Positions 12,720 through 21,318 of a stretch of 32,640 bases of DNA are shown piece by piece. The translations under genes and the position numbers were made by a program. The notes under the pieces are model-generated. The model was not told where the DNA came from. It searched no databases and worked only from the letters and a program-made list of their open reading frames with translations. Numbering within the stretch: the stretch's first letter is position 1; each line of letters starts with the position of its first letter. This stretch comes from Thiorhodococcus sp. Its GTDB lineage: Bacteria > Pseudomonadota > Gammaproteobacteria > Chromatiales > Chromatiaceae. The DNA lies in contig JARIBS010000004.1 in NCBI GenBank assembly GCA_029257385.1, forward strand, positions 1 through 32,640, read 5' to 3'.

Positions 12720-14624
12720 ATGATGCTTTGGCTGAACGAGAGTCTCAATCGGAAATTCGCGGCCGGAACGGCGGCGGGGCTGCTCGTGAGTTCGCTGTTC
12801 TTCTTGGTATTGTTCGTGAGCCTGTACCGTGGGCAGTTGGAGCACGAGCGCGGCGTTGCGGCCGATCAGGTGAGTCGTCTGGTGCAGGTCTCGCTAAAGG
12901 CGCTCATGCGTGAGGGCGACCTCGCGGGCGTCGGCGATCTGGTGAAGGGGCTCGCTAAGGAACAAGGCATCCTTGGCGTGATGATCGCCGACCAATCCGG
13001 CCGCGTGCGCATCGCCAGCGACGAGCGCGCCCTAGACACCGTCATTGCGCCGCCTCTGGCCGATGCTTCGCAGAGCGGCCTCGATCTAATCGATGATGCG
13101 ACCGGCAATCCGATGCTGCGCAGTTCCAAATCCATCCTGGAGCGCATTCCAGGTCTCGCTTCCGACGCCACGCGCGTCGCCGCACCCGATGGCTCATCGC
13201 GACCAGCGCAGACACCGGAGCAGGTCGGCGATGCCACGCTCTACGTCGACTTCGACGCAAGGCCGATTCGTGTCAAGGCGCGCACCACCACGCTTCTTTT
13301 GCTGGGTTCTGGATCGCTCATCGTGCTGATCAATCTGGCTGGCGGCTGGTGGTTCATTCGCCGCTATGTGATTCGACCGGTGGAGCGACTATCCGATGTC
13401 AGCCAGCGCCTCTCGGGCGGCGATCTAGATGCGCGTATCAGTCTGACAGGGCAGGACGAATTCTCGCTGCTGGCCGATCGCTTCAACGTCATGGCCGAGA
13501 GTCTGCGCCACAAGATCCGCGAGTTGAAAGAGAAAGAGGATTATCTGCAGGCCTTGGTCGATGCCATTCCCGACGGCGTGCGGGTCATTGATGAAGACTT
13601 CCGCGTGGTGCTTTCCAATGCCAGTTATCGCCAACAGCTCGGCTACCAGGATGCGTCAGCGGTGCCCGATCTCTGTTACGCGGCCAGCCATGGGCGCGAC
13701 AGCCCGTGCCCCGGCAAACTCACCCTCTGCCCGATGAAGGAGATCACCGCCACCGGCGAGCCGCTGCGGCTGGTGCATCGCCACGTTCGCGCGGATGGGG
13801 AGAAACTCGATGTCGAAGTCTACGCCGCCCTGGTCAAGGTGGTGCGTGGCGGTCGCGAAAGAAGCATGGTGGTCGAGTCGATTCGCGATCTGAGCCAGCA
13901 GATCCGCTTCTCGCACGAGCAGCGGCTCTCGGAGTTGGGTCGGCTGGCGGCTGGCGTCGCCCATGAGATCCACAATCCACTGACCTCGATGCGCCTGGCC
14001 TTGCATGCCGCCGAGCAGATCCAGCGGGCGCTTGGTGCCGATTGCGCCAGTGCTGCGCTGATTGAGCATCTGGATCTGGTCATGCAGCAAGTGGAGCAGT
14101 GCGAGCAGGTCACCGAACGGCTGCTCAAGTTGAGCATGCCGCCCTCATCCCAGCCCGAGCTGGTGGAACTCGATCGCGTACTGTCCGACACCCTGATGCT
14201 GCTCGAATGGGAGGCCCAAAGCGCGGGCATCGAGACGGCGTTGAAGGTCGAGGGTGCGCCCTTTCGGGTGCTGGCGGCGGACAGCGATCTGCGCATGATG
14301 GCATTGAACCTGGCCCAGAATGCATTCCATGCCATGCCCCGGGGCGGTCGCCTCACGGTGCGTTGCGCGCGCGCCGGGACGGATCTGATGGTCGCCTTCG
14401 AGGACACCGGTGTCGGTATCCATGCCACGGATCTGGTGAGCATCTTCGAGCCATTCTTCAGCCGCCGCGCCGACGGCGTGCGCGGCACTGGTCTAGGGCT
14501 GGCGATCACCAAGGCGATCGTCGAGAGTCACGGCGGCAGCATCGGCGTCGACAGCACGCCCGGACAGGGCAGCCGTTTCATCGTGCGTTTTCCGGATGCC
14601 GATGTCCTGACCATGGAGAGCTGA
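12720..14624 (+). CDS. Membrane sensor histidine kinase with HAMP and PAS domains
   Basis: 634 residues from the tandem ATG at 12720/12723; the longer open frame upstream looks non-coding and no strong ribosome site decides between the two codons. Membrane segments at about 13-36 and 189-212 enclose a periplasmic sensor of about 150 residues. HAMP (to about 262), a coiled linker and a PAS domain (about 275-385) follow. The PAS domain holds a Cys-rich stretch, LCYAASHGRDSPCPG then LCP, seen in a subgroup of such PAS domains. The kinase core has H415 in GVAHEIHNPLTS, the N box with N534 (NLAQNAFHAM), DTGVGI, FEPFF and GTGLGL. The response regulator gene begins three bases after its stop. By position it should control the divergent sigma-54 promoter at 12037-12052. 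The signal is unknown. Confidence 0.92.
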   Translation: MMLWLNESLNRKFAAGTAAGLLVSSLFFLVLFVSLYRGQLEHERGVAADQVSRLVQVSLKALMREGDLAGVGDLVKGLAKEQGILGVMIADQSGRVRIASDERALDTVIAPPLADASQSGLDLIDDATGNPMLRSSKSILERIPGLASDATRVAAPDGSSRPAQTPEQVGDATLYVDFDARPIRVKARTTTLLLLGSGSLIVLINLAGGWWFIRRYVIRPVERLSDVSQRLSGGDLDARISLTGQDEFSLLADRFNVMAESLRHKIRELKEKEDYLQALVDAIPDGVRVIDEDFRVVLSNASYRQQLGYQDASAVPDLCYAASHGRDSPCPGKLTLCPMKEITATGEPLRLVHRHVRADGEKLDVEVYAALVKVVRGGRERSMVVESIRDLSQQIRFSHEQRLSELGRLAAGVAHEIHNPLTSMRLALHAAEQIQRALGADCASAALIEHLDLVMQQVEQCEQVTERLLKLSMPPSSQPELVELDRVLSDTLMLLEWEAQSAGIETALKVEGAPFRVLAADSDLRMMALNLAQNAFHAMPRGGRLTVRCARAGTDLMVAFEDTGVGIHATDLVSIFEPFFSRRADGVRGTGLGLAITKAIVESHGGSIGVDSTPGQGSRFIVRFPDADVLTMES

Positions 14625-14627
14625 CAG

Positions 14628-15971
14628 ATGTCACGCAAGATCCTCATCATCGAAGACGACCAGGTGCTCAACCGACTTATCGCACAGCAGTTGACCGGCC
14701 TCGGCTTCAACGCCAAGGGCGTGCGATCCTGGCGCGAGGCGGATGCCTACCTGGCAGTGCACGAGCCGCATCTGATCATCACCGACGTGCGACTCGCCGA
14801 CGCCGATACATTGGATCGGCTCGCGGAGTTGGTCAAGGGCCAGCCGGTCGTGGTCTTGACGGCCTACGGCTCGGTGCGCGATGCGGTATCAGCCATCAAG
14901 GCGGGGGCCTACGAGTACCTGGTCAAACCGGTCAGCCCTGATGAACTGGCCCTGGTCGTGCAGCGTGCGCTCGCGGATGCGGCGCTGCGCAACGACCATC
15001 GCTTCTGTCAGCAACGGCTCAAGGCTAGGGACTCGACCGCTAATTTTATGGTTGGGGTGAGCGAGCCGTTGCAACGCATTAAAGAGACAATTTCCATCGT
15101 TGGTCCCTCGGAGGTCAACGTCCTGATCCAGGGGGAGAGTGGCTCAGGCAAGGAGCTGGTGGCTCGCGCCCTGCATGACAGCAGCGATCGGGCCAGCCGC
15201 AACTTCGTGCCGGTGGACTGCTGCACCTTGCAGGAGACGCTGTTCGAGTCCGAGCTGTTCGGGCATGAAAAAGGTGCGTTCACCGGCGCCGACCGGCTCA
15301 AACGCGGCTTGATTGAGGGTGCCGAGGGCGGCACCCTGTTTTTGGATGAAATCGGCGAGATCGACGCATCCATCCAGGCCAAGCTTCTGCGCGTTCTGGA
15401 GACCGGCATCTTCCGGCGTCTCGGTGGCACCAGGGATCTCCAAGCCAATGCCCGCATCGTTGCCGCCACCAACCGCAACCTGGAGTCCATGAGCGGTGAC
15501 GGCAGCTTCCGCTCCGACCTCTTCTACCGTCTGAGCACATTCGTTCTTGAAGTACCGCCGCTGCGCGAGCGGCGCGACGACATCCCCTACCTGATTGAAC
15601 ACCTCGTCGAGCATCACAATTTTTCCCGTCGCATCGACAAACGTCCCTCGCCCGAAGCCCTACGCCGACTCATCGCCTACGATTGGCCCGGCAACGTGCG
15701 CGAACTCAAGAACGTGATCGAGCGCGCCATCATCCTCTCTCGCGATGCCGGTATCATCAGCCCGGAGCACCTGACATTCGGCAGTCTTGGGGGGATGAAG
15801 GTCACCGTGAGCTTCGATCACGACCCGACGCTAGAGGAGCTGCAGGCGGCATACCTGCGCCTGCAACTGCAAAAGCAATCTGGCCGTCGTGCCAAAGTGG
15901 CGCGCGTGCTCGACGTCAGCGAGCGCAACATCTACCGGCTGATCCGCCGATTCGGACTCGCAGACGTCTGA
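14628..15971 (+). CDS. NtrC-family sigma-54-dependent response regulator
   Basis: 447 residues in three domains. The receiver (1-115) has D10/D11, the phosphoacceptor D53 (ITDVRL), T78 and K100. The AAA+ ATPase (about 140-370) has Walker A GESGSGKE at 169-176, the sigma-54-contacting loop GAFTGA at 216-221, Walker B GTLFLDEIGE at 235-244 and the WPGNVREL motif near 353-360. The C-terminal Fis-type helix-turn-helix (about 405-443, RRAKVARVLDVSERNIYRLI) binds DNA. It should be phosphorylated by the kinase encoded just upstream and activate RNA polymerase with sigma-54. The only strong sigma-54 promoter I found nearby is the one at 12037-12052, with palindromic sites behind it, so the molybdoenzyme region is the likely target. 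Confidence 0.95.
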   Translation: MSRKILIIEDDQVLNRLIAQQLTGLGFNAKGVRSWREADAYLAVHEPHLIITDVRLADADTLDRLAELVKGQPVVVLTAYGSVRDAVSAIKAGAYEYLVKPVSPDELALVVQRALADAALRNDHRFCQQRLKARDSTANFMVGVSEPLQRIKETISIVGPSEVNVLIQGESGSGKELVARALHDSSDRASRNFVPVDCCTLQETLFESELFGHEKGAFTGADRLKRGLIEGAEGGTLFLDEIGEIDASIQAKLLRVLETGIFRRLGGTRDLQANARIVAATNRNLESMSGDGSFRSDLFYRLSTFVLEVPPLRERRDDIPYLIEHLVEHHNFSRRIDKRPSPEALRRLIAYDWPGNVRELKNVIERAIILSRDAGIISPEHLTFGSLGGMKVTVSFDHDPTLEELQAAYLRLQLQKQSGRRAKVARVLDVSERNIYRLIRRFGLADV

Positions 15972-16096
15972 GCGCGTGAGTCGTCGGCCTGGTGATGTTC
16001 TCGTGAGGCTGGATACAGGTATTTTATTTGTAGAATCGGCGATCAAACAGTCCCTAGAACAGCAACACCCTGTCGGCTGACGGTGGTCAGCGGCAC

Positions 16097-16120
16097 AAAA
16101 AAGGGACCAGCAGGTCCCTT
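16097..16120 (-). terminator. Rho-independent terminator after fccB
   Basis: On the minus strand a perfect eight-base stem AAGGGACC/GGTCCCTT with a four-base loop is followed by a run of T. It lies about 40 bases past the fccB stop and ends the cytochrome-ankyrin-fccAB unit, insulating it from the convergent response regulator gene. Confidence 0.9.
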
Positions 16121-16157
16121 GGAAGTTGGCCCGTGCGCGGGGCCAGAGATCGCGTGT

Positions 16158-17450
16158 TTATCCGAAAATGTCGTGTACGATATTGTCGTACCAGCTATAG
16201 GCGTACTGAACCTCGCGCTCCAGCGCCCAGTCTGGCGCATCGACCGGGGTTATCCCGCCCGAACCTGGCACGGAGGCGATGCTCGCGCCATCCTCGCTGA
16301 GGCGATAGACTCCCGCGACGGAGATGCCGTAGTCCGGCGCGATGAGCGAGTAGCAGGTGTTGAGGTAGGAGGGCGTGCCTGGTTCCTCACCCTTGAGCAT
16401 GGCGACTACCGCCGCCGCCGCGACCTTGGCCTGGCTGTTGGCGGAGTAGGCGGATTTGGGCATGCTGCCGGCGATGCTGGCGTCACCGATGACATGAATG
16501 CCGGTGTGGATGCTGGACTCGAAGGTCTTGGCATTCACCGGGCACCAGCCGCTGTCGTTGGCCAGCCCGGCGACTTGAGCGATCTTACCGGCACGCTGTG
16601 GCGGGATGACATTGATGACGTCGGCTGCGACCTCGTCGCCGAAGCTGGTCTCGACCTTCATCCCGGCGCTGTCGACCTTCACGACGCCTGCGTCTGGGCC
16701 CGCCTGCCATTCGAGCAGGGCATTGTCCGAACCGAATCCATAGCGACTCTTCCAACCCTTGGTGAACTGGGGCTGCTTGGAGAAGCTCGAGTTGCTGTCG
16801 AGGATGATGACTTTCGACTTGGGTTTATTGCCCTTCAAGTAGTGGGCGATCTGGCTGGCGCGCTCGTAGGGTCCGGGTGGACAGCGAAAGGGCGCTGCCG
16901 GGGGGGCGACCACCACCGTGCCACCGTCCTTCATATCGACGAGCTGTTTGCGCAACAGGGCGGTCTGCTCGCCGGCCTTCCAGGCATGCGGAAGCCTGTT
17001 GGCGGCATCCTCGCTGTAGCCCTCGATCTTGTCGTAGAGCAGCTCGATGCCAGGGGCGACGATACAGCGATCGTAGCCGAATGCACTCCCGTCGGCGGTC
17101 TTGACGACCCGCTTGTCCGGGTCGATTGCGCTCGCACTGTCGTGAACGACCTTCACACCATGTTTTTTGAGTCCCTCATAGCCCTGTTTGAGTGAGTCGA
17201 ACTGGCGCCCTCCGCCGAGCACCTCGTTGCTCATATAACAGGTGTGGTAGATCTTGTTGGGTTCGACGAGGGTGACATCGATGCTGGGATCGGCCAGCTT
17301 GATGTACTTGGCCGCCGTCGCGCCGCCAGCACCACCGCCGACCACCACCACCTTGTGACTGGCGCCCAGCGCGAGGTGCGGGAAACCGAGAACACCAGCT
17401 GCGGTCGCGAGGCTGGAAAGCTTGATGAAATCACGTCTGTTGAGTGTCAT
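16158..17450 (-). CDS. fccB: Flavocytochrome c sulfide dehydrogenase, flavoprotein subunit
   Basis: 430 residues. The enzyme oxidises sulfide in the periplasm and passes electrons through FAD to the diheme subunit. A twin-arginine signal (NRRDFIKL) is followed by cleavage near ALG-ASH and the FAD-binding [15 protein letters not shown]. If mature numbering begins at that Ala, Cys71, Cys190 and Cys366 become Cys42, Cys161 and Cys337: the covalent FAD attachment ([10 protein letters not shown]) and the redox disulfide pair known from the Allochromatium vinosum enzyme. The C-terminus ([24 protein letters not shown] region) also fits that family. GGAGGA precedes the ATG and fccA lies 23 bases upstream. 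This is FccB rather than SQR, because of the Tat signal, the Cys42 linkage and the adjacent cytochrome subunit. Confidence 0.97.
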   Translation of the reverse strand: MTLNRRDFIKLSSLATAAGVLGFPHLALGASHKVVVVGGGAGGATAAKYIKLADPSIDVTLVEPNKIYHTCYMSNEVLGGGRQFDSLKQGYEGLKKHGVKVVHDSASAIDPDKRVVKTADGSAFGYDRCIVAPGIELLYDKIEGYSEDAANRLPHAWKAGEQTALLRKQLVDMKDGGTVVVAPPAAPFRCPPGPYERASQIAHYLKGNKPKSKVIILDSNSSFSKQPQFTKGWKSRYGFGSDNALLEWQAGPDAGVVKVDSAGMKVETSFGDEVAADVINVIPPQRAGKIAQVAGLANDSGWCPVNAKTFESSIHTGIHVIGDASIAGSMPKSAYSANSQAKVAAAAVVAMLKGEEPGTPSYLNTCYSLIAPDYGISVAGVYRLSEDGASIASVPGSGGITPVDAPDWALEREVQYAYSWYDNIVHDIFG

Positions 17451-17473
17451 GTCGGGTTGCTCCTCCAGGCGCC

Positions 17474-18079
17474 TTATTGTTGGCTGGCGTAGAATGCGTA
17501 GAGTGCGTCAAGACCGGCGTCACCCTCGGCCTCTAGCATCTGCTCGAGCTTTTTGCGCATTTTCTTGTCCATTTCCCGGCGGTTCTCAAGGAAGTCCGAC
17601 ATGGTGTAGCGCAGGTAAGGCACCCATTGACCGGCCAGGATGTTGTAGTCCTCTTCGTCGACCAGCGGCTTGCCGCCCTCGGCGTGACACTTCTCGCAGT
17701 ATTTGTCGTGGAGCTTGGCACCCTCGGAGGCGAGTGCTTTGTCATAGGGTTGCTCGGCTGGACGGTATTCCTGCGCATGGAAATAGGCCGCCATTTTCTC
17801 CAGTTCGTCCTCGGAATAGCCCTTGGCGAGTCGGCCCATCACGGTCGAATAAGTCTCGCCGCTTTGGAACGCCTGCATCGTCTCGACGAACACCAGGGGG
17901 TCCATCGCCGAGATTGAGGGCGCGGCCGGACCTAGACTGTTCCCGCTGGAGCCGTGACAGCCCGCGCAGTTACCCGCAAGCATCGCCCCGCTCACCTCGG
18001 CGCTAGCCGTGGATGAGAGCCCCAAGCCGATTATCCCGATGGCAAGGGTCAGCCGTTTGATGTTGGTTCTCGATAGCAT
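17474..18079 (-). CDS. fccA: Flavocytochrome c sulfide dehydrogenase, diheme cytochrome subunit
   Basis: 201 residues from the ATG at 18079, which has GGAGGG eight bases upstream; another ATG five codons earlier has a poorer site. A signal peptide (core [14 protein letters not shown]) is cleaved near residue 27. Two heme motifs, CAGCH at 38-42 and CEKCH at 128-132, lie in duplicated class-I cytochrome domains, and the sequence ends [15 protein letters not shown] like other FccA proteins. It accepts electrons from FccB and hands them to a soluble cytochrome or HiPIP for the photosynthetic chain. It lies third in a run of four minus-strand genes, 64 bases after the ankyrin gene. Confidence 0.96.
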   Translation of the reverse strand: MLSRTNIKRLTLAIGIIGLGLSSTASAEVSGAMLAGNCAGCHGSSGNSLGPAAPSISAMDPLVFVETMQAFQSGETYSTVMGRLAKGYSEDELEKMAAYFHAQEYRPAEQPYDKALASEGAKLHDKYCEKCHAEGGKPLVDEEDYNILAGQWVPYLRYTMSDFLENRREMDKKMRKKLEQMLEAEGDAGLDALYAFYASQQ

Positions 18080-18143
18080 CGTAGTACCCTCCATTTCCCT
18101 TTCTTTTGTTTTAGTTGTTGATGATCGATGTACTGCCGATCAG

Positions 18144-19127
18144 TCATTGCCTCGGCCACGCGGCAAATAGGCCGACGGCTTCATCGTTGCCCCGTTGATT
18201 GGCGAGATCGGTGACACTCCGTCCCTGGGCGTCTCGCAGATCGGTCCTCGCGCCGGCTTGAAGCAGCGTCTGGATCAATAATGCGTTGTGGGCGGTCGCG
18301 ACGGCCTCCATCAGCGCCGTGACGCCGTCGTCGTCTTGGGCGTTGGGGTCGGCTCCCAGCGCGAGGAGCCGCGCGGCCATTTCTGCGTGGCCCTGGCTGG
18401 TTGCCAGTATCAGCGCCGTCGCACCCGTGGCGTCGCGGGCATTGATATCGGCGCCCTGATCGATGAGGACACGGGCAAACTCCAGGCGCCCGGCGTCGGC
18501 GGCGATGAGCAGAGCGCTCGCGCCGTTCTTGTCGCGCGATTCCAGTTCCGCCCCCGCTTTGACCAAGGGTTCGATGACCGCAGGTTTACCCTTTTCGGCG
18601 GCTTGCATCAGCGCGGTTCTGCCGTCGCGGTCGGCGGCCTTGGGGTCGGAGCCGCGAAAGAGTAGTTGCTCGATTATGTCGGTGGTGCCGTGGCGCGAGG
18701 CGATCATGAGTGCGTCCCAGCCCGCGCGTGTGCGGTCATGCACATAGGCGCCGCGCTCCAGGAGCAGCGCGCTGATGTCGATATGGCCGACCTCAGCGGC
18801 GAAAGTCAGCGCCGTGCAGCCGGCAACCGTGCGGGCGTTGATGTCGGCGCCCCGACTGACGAGGAGGGAAACCGTCGGCAGATCCTCGGCTTCCACTGCC
18901 ATCATGAGCGCGGTCTTGCCAAAGGGGTTGGGAGCGTTTACCGACACGCCCTGATCGAGCAGTGTCGCAATGGTCTCGATGTCGCCGATGACTGCCGATA
19001 GCCTGAGGTCCGTCTCCAGATCCTTCTCCTCGGCCCAGACCGGCTGGTGGAGCACCAGGGCGAGGGCCAGGAGCAGGATGGTGGCTGGGTTCGGCATCCA
19101 CTTGTCGTATGCGCGATAGTCGTCCAT
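18144..19127 (-). CDS. Exported ankyrin-repeat protein
   Basis: 327 residues. The start is set by AGGAGG five bases before the ATG at 19127. A signal peptide with a somewhat long N-region (hydrophobic [18 protein letters not shown], cleavage near WA-EE) is followed by nine ankyrin repeats covering nearly all of the mature protein, most with the DGxTALMxAAExG pattern (for example [42 protein letters not shown]). Ankyrin stacks bind other proteins. The gene sits between a tetraheme cytochrome gene (34-base gap) and fccA, so a periplasmic scaffold or assembly role for the sulfide dehydrogenase or its cytochrome partner is a reasonable inference, but no catalytic site is present and no such role is proven by sequence. 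Confidence 0.88.
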   Translation of the reverse strand: MDDYRAYDKWMPNPATILLLALALVLHQPVWAEEKDLETDLRLSAVIGDIETIATLLDQGVSVNAPNPFGKTALMMAVEAEDLPTVSLLVSRGADINARTVAGCTALTFAAEVGHIDISALLLERGAYVHDRTRAGWDALMIASRHGTTDIIEQLLFRGSDPKAADRDGRTALMQAAEKGKPAVIEPLVKAGAELESRDKNGASALLIAADAGRLEFARVLIDQGADINARDATGATALILATSQGHAEMAARLLALGADPNAQDDDGVTALMEAVATAHNALLIQTLLQAGARTDLRDAQGRSVTDLANQRGNDEAVGLFAAWPRQ

Positions 19128-19161
19128 AGCGGCCTCCTAGCTTAAACTGCGATCCTGATTT

Positions 19162-19728
19162 TTAGTCAGCGCTGACCGCCACGGTCTCGTCCGGCGGGTC
19201 TGGTTCGTAGTGCACGAGGCCGCGATGGCACTCGATGCAGGTCTGGCCCTTGTCCTCGGCGGCGGCGTGGCGGCTGCGCGCCGAGCGCCCCTGCTCGGAA
19301 AGATCCATGTTCTCGAAGGCGTGACAACTGCGGCACTCGCGCGAGTCGTTGGCCTCCATCCGTTCCCAGACCAGGTTCGCCATATACCAGCGGCGCGCCT
19401 CAAGCTTCTCCGGGGTGTCGATGGTGCCCACGACCTCGTGAAAGACATCCTTTGCGGCAATGACTTTGGCCAAGAGCTTCGGCCCCAACGGCTTGGGGAC
19501 ATGGCAGTCGGCACAGGTGGCCTGAATACCCGAGGCGTTCTTGTAATGGAGCGACGCCTTGTATTCCTCGAAATTAGTTTCCATCGAATGACAGGAGGTG
19601 CAGAACTGCATTGTATTGGTCGCTTCGAGCGTGAAGTTGAAGCCCCACAGAAACAGCATCCCGACAGCGAGAACCAAACCCGACATTGCTAAGGAAAAAC
19701 GGCGTACACTTTTTGGCGGTCTCGACAT
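19162..19728 (-). CDS. NapC/NirT-family membrane tetraheme cytochrome c
   Basis: 188 residues. One N-terminal membrane segment (about 11-33, uncleaved) anchors a periplasmic domain with four CxxCH motifs at 43-47, 72-76, 132-136 and 164-168, the normal count and spacing for NapC/NrfH/NirT quinol dehydrogenases. Such proteins pass electrons between membrane quinones and periplasmic redox enzymes. As the first gene of the unit with fccAB it could link flavocytochrome c to the quinone pool, which would be unusual because FccAB normally delivers electrons to soluble cytochrome c. It could also serve the anchorless molybdoenzyme encoded at 7050-10498. An FNR-like site lies about 90 bases upstream. 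Confidence 0.92.
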   Translation of the reverse strand: MSRPPKSVRRFSLAMSGLVLAVGMLFLWGFNFTLEATNTMQFCTSCHSMETNFEEYKASLHYKNASGIQATCADCHVPKPLGPKLLAKVIAAKDVFHEVVGTIDTPEKLEARRWYMANLVWERMEANDSRECRSCHAFENMDLSEQGRSARSRHAAAEDKGQTCIECHRGLVHYEPDPPDETVAVSAD

Positions 19729-19812
19729 GCCTATACCCTTGTCTTGTCGCAGTGGCGGCTGGTCAGACTGCTAGAGCCGATATGGAGGTGGACTCTACGG
19801 TGCGAGGAATGA

Positions 19813-19826
19813 TTGATGATTATCAT
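19813..19826. promoter_or_regulatory. FNR/Anr-like box upstream of the cytochrome-fccAB unit
   Basis: TTGATGATTATCAT matches TTGAT-N4-ATCAA at nine of ten fixed bases. Its centre is about 91 bases before the NapC-type ATG; if it acts at -41.5, transcription starts near 19778 with a 50-base leader. It lies in a 274-base spacer shared with the plus-strand gene at 20003, so direction of action is uncertain. I see no other clear element in that spacer. Confidence 0.45.
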
Positions 19827-20002
19827 GGATATTATGTTATTTGAGCACGCTTTACCAGAAAACGCATGTCCTACTCGAACCTGATCGGCTGAAGCTGTAT
19901 AAGCCACAATCACGCAGCATCAGCGGTTTCTAAGGACGCTCCGATCATGCATCCTGCAGGTGCCGGCCGCTCCGTTTCACCTAGAGGCATATTGCAAGAC
20001 TG

Positions 20003-20380
20003 ATGAACAGAATGCTCAACATCGACCCCGCGACACAGTTTGTCGTCATCCGGTTTCGGGGCACGACCGACACTGAAGATATCTTGCGCTGGATGGACGA
20101 GACCATGCGTAACGAAGCCTTTTCCAAGTCGTACGACGGCATCGTGGATGTGCGTCATGCACAGTTTCAGGAGCCGCCCGTCGAGATGGCGCATCTGCTA
20201 GCTGATTACATGATCGAACATGCCTTCACGAACGGCGACTGGGCCGTGTTGGTAGGCGAGGCGGCCACGACGGCGCACCCGCAGGGGCAGACCGAGACGG
20301 CGGCCATCCGGATCTTCTCGAGCCTTGCCGACGCGGGCAATTTTCTGCGTCGCGATCTTGAGTGCCTTGAGTTGGACTGA
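20003..20380 (+). CDS. Small cytosolic protein, possibly SpoIIAA/STAS-like
   Basis: 125 residues without signal peptide or membrane segment. It begins with a beta strand pattern (LNIDPATQFVVIRFRG) followed by an amphipathic helix (TEDILRWMDETMRNEAF), then DGIVDVRHAQF and a second helix, ending in a Thr-Ala-Ala-Ile strand and helix. This alternation resembles the SpoIIAA-like/STAS fold that often appears as a small stand-alone protein, but no diagnostic motif is present. It stands alone on the plus strand, divergent from the cytochrome-fccAB unit and converging with the exporter gene 14 bases later. Function unknown. Confidence 0.65.
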   Translation: MNRMLNIDPATQFVVIRFRGTTDTEDILRWMDETMRNEAFSKSYDGIVDVRHAQFQEPPVEMAHLLADYMIEHAFTNGDWAVLVGEAATTAHPQGQTETAAIRIFSSLADAGNFLRRDLECLELD

Positions 20381-20393
20381 ACGGGCGCGCCGG

Positions 20394-20720
20394 TTAGCTC
20401 GGGGAGGCGAACTTGAGCCCGAGAATGCCGATGATGATCAGGCCAACGAAGAAAAAACGCGCGATTGTGGCCGGCTCGCTGAACAGCAGAATGCCGAGAA
20501 CAACGGCGCCGACGGCGCCGATCCCCGTCCAGACCGCATAGGCGGTTCCCATCGGGATGGTCTTCTGAGCAACCAGCAGCAGGGCGCCGCTGGCGATCAT
20601 GCATAGACCCGCGAAGGCGATCCAGCCCCAGCGCGGTCCGGCGTCGGTCAGCCCCAGCTTCAGGCCGATCGGCCAGCCCCACTCGAACATGCCGGCGACG
20701 ATGAGATAGGCCCAGGCCAT
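20394..20720 (-). CDS. sugE: SMR-family small exporter of the Gdx/SugE type
   Basis: 108 residues with four membrane helices. The essential proton- and substrate-binding glutamate is E13 (AGMFEWGW), and the highly conserved PMGTAYAVWTGIGAVGAVVLGI segment identifies the Gdx/SugE subgroup, whose characterised members export guanidinium, rather than the EmrE drug exporters. The ATG at 20720 gives the usual N-terminus. It follows the UspA gene by 94 bases on the same strand. I searched the upstream bases for a guanidine riboswitch (paired ACGR-loop hairpins or the compact type III) and saw none, so regulation by guanidine at RNA level is not supported here. Confidence 0.92.
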   Translation of the reverse strand: MAWAYLIVAGMFEWGWPIGLKLGLTDAGPRWGWIAFAGLCMIASGALLLVAQKTIPMGTAYAVWTGIGAVGAVVLGILLFSEPATIARFFFVGLIIIGILGLKFASPS

Positions 20721-20814
20721 GGGTCAGTGCCTACTGGGACCGGAGCGCTGCTGGAGAGACGGCGACACTGGCTCAGGCATCATAAGCGGGCGGGCGACTC
20801 GGGCATGCCTGCAC

Positions 20815-21318
20815 TCAGCGCTGCGGTACGACATTGGGCACCAGCAGGAGTGGGATGTGGCTGTGCTGCATCACCTTGCGCGCCGTTGAGCCGATCGAGG
20901 CGCGCCCCATCAACGAATGGCTGCAGACTCCCATCACGATGAGATCGGCGTTGCGTGCCTCGGCGGTCTTGATGATCTGCTCCGATGGCAGTCCGCTGGC
21001 GACCTCCAGTGCCGCGACGATATCCGACTCGATGTCTGCCGGCGCGGCTTTGAGCTCTTCCTCGCAGAATTTCCCCAGACGCTTGCGCATGGTCGCCAGG
21101 ATCTCTTTGAGCGCCTCCTGCTCGATGCGGTGGACATCGATATTCGGGAGATAGGCGCCGATCACCGCGCGTCCGGTATTGCCCAGCGGTTCCACGACAT
21201 GCAGCATGATGATGCGCGCGCCGCTGTATTGGGCCAGTGCCACCGCGTTACGGAAGACGGGGCGAGTATAGCGACCGAGATCGGTGGCGTAGAGGATGTG
21301 TCGGTAGGTCGGCATCAT
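20815..21318 (-). CDS. Universal stress protein (UspA family) coupled to a TRAP transporter
   Basis: 167 residues with the UspA fold pattern: an N-terminal strand with acidic residue (YRHILYATDLG), central LIVMGVCSHSLMGRASIGSTARKVMQ and a final strand IPLLLVPN. The usual ATP-binding G-x2-G-x9-G-S/T is altered at its second Gly (GVCS), though GST is kept, so nucleotide binding may be weakened. The ATG overlaps the dctM stop by one base (TGATGATG), which argues for co-translation with the transporter. The best-studied parallel is TeaD of Halomonas, a UspA protein encoded with the TeaABC ectoine TRAP transporter that modulates its activity; a like role is inferred. Confidence 0.9.
   Translation of the reverse strand: MMPTYRHILYATDLGRYTRPVFRNAVALAQYSGARIIMLHVVEPLGNTGRAVIGAYLPNIDVHRIEQEALKEILATMRKRLGKFCEEELKAAPADIESDIVAALEVASGLPSEQIIKTAEARNADLIVMGVCSHSLMGRASIGSTARKVMQHSHIPLLLVPNVVPQR

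Noticed and set aside
16158-17450. Sulfide:quinone oxidoreductase
   Set aside because: Tat signal, Cys42-type FAD linkage and the adjacent diheme subunit fit FccB instead.
20721-20814. Guanidine riboswitch upstream of the Gdx/SugE-type exporter
   Set aside because: Neither paired ACGR-loop hairpins nor the compact pseudoknot type could be found in the 94-base leader.
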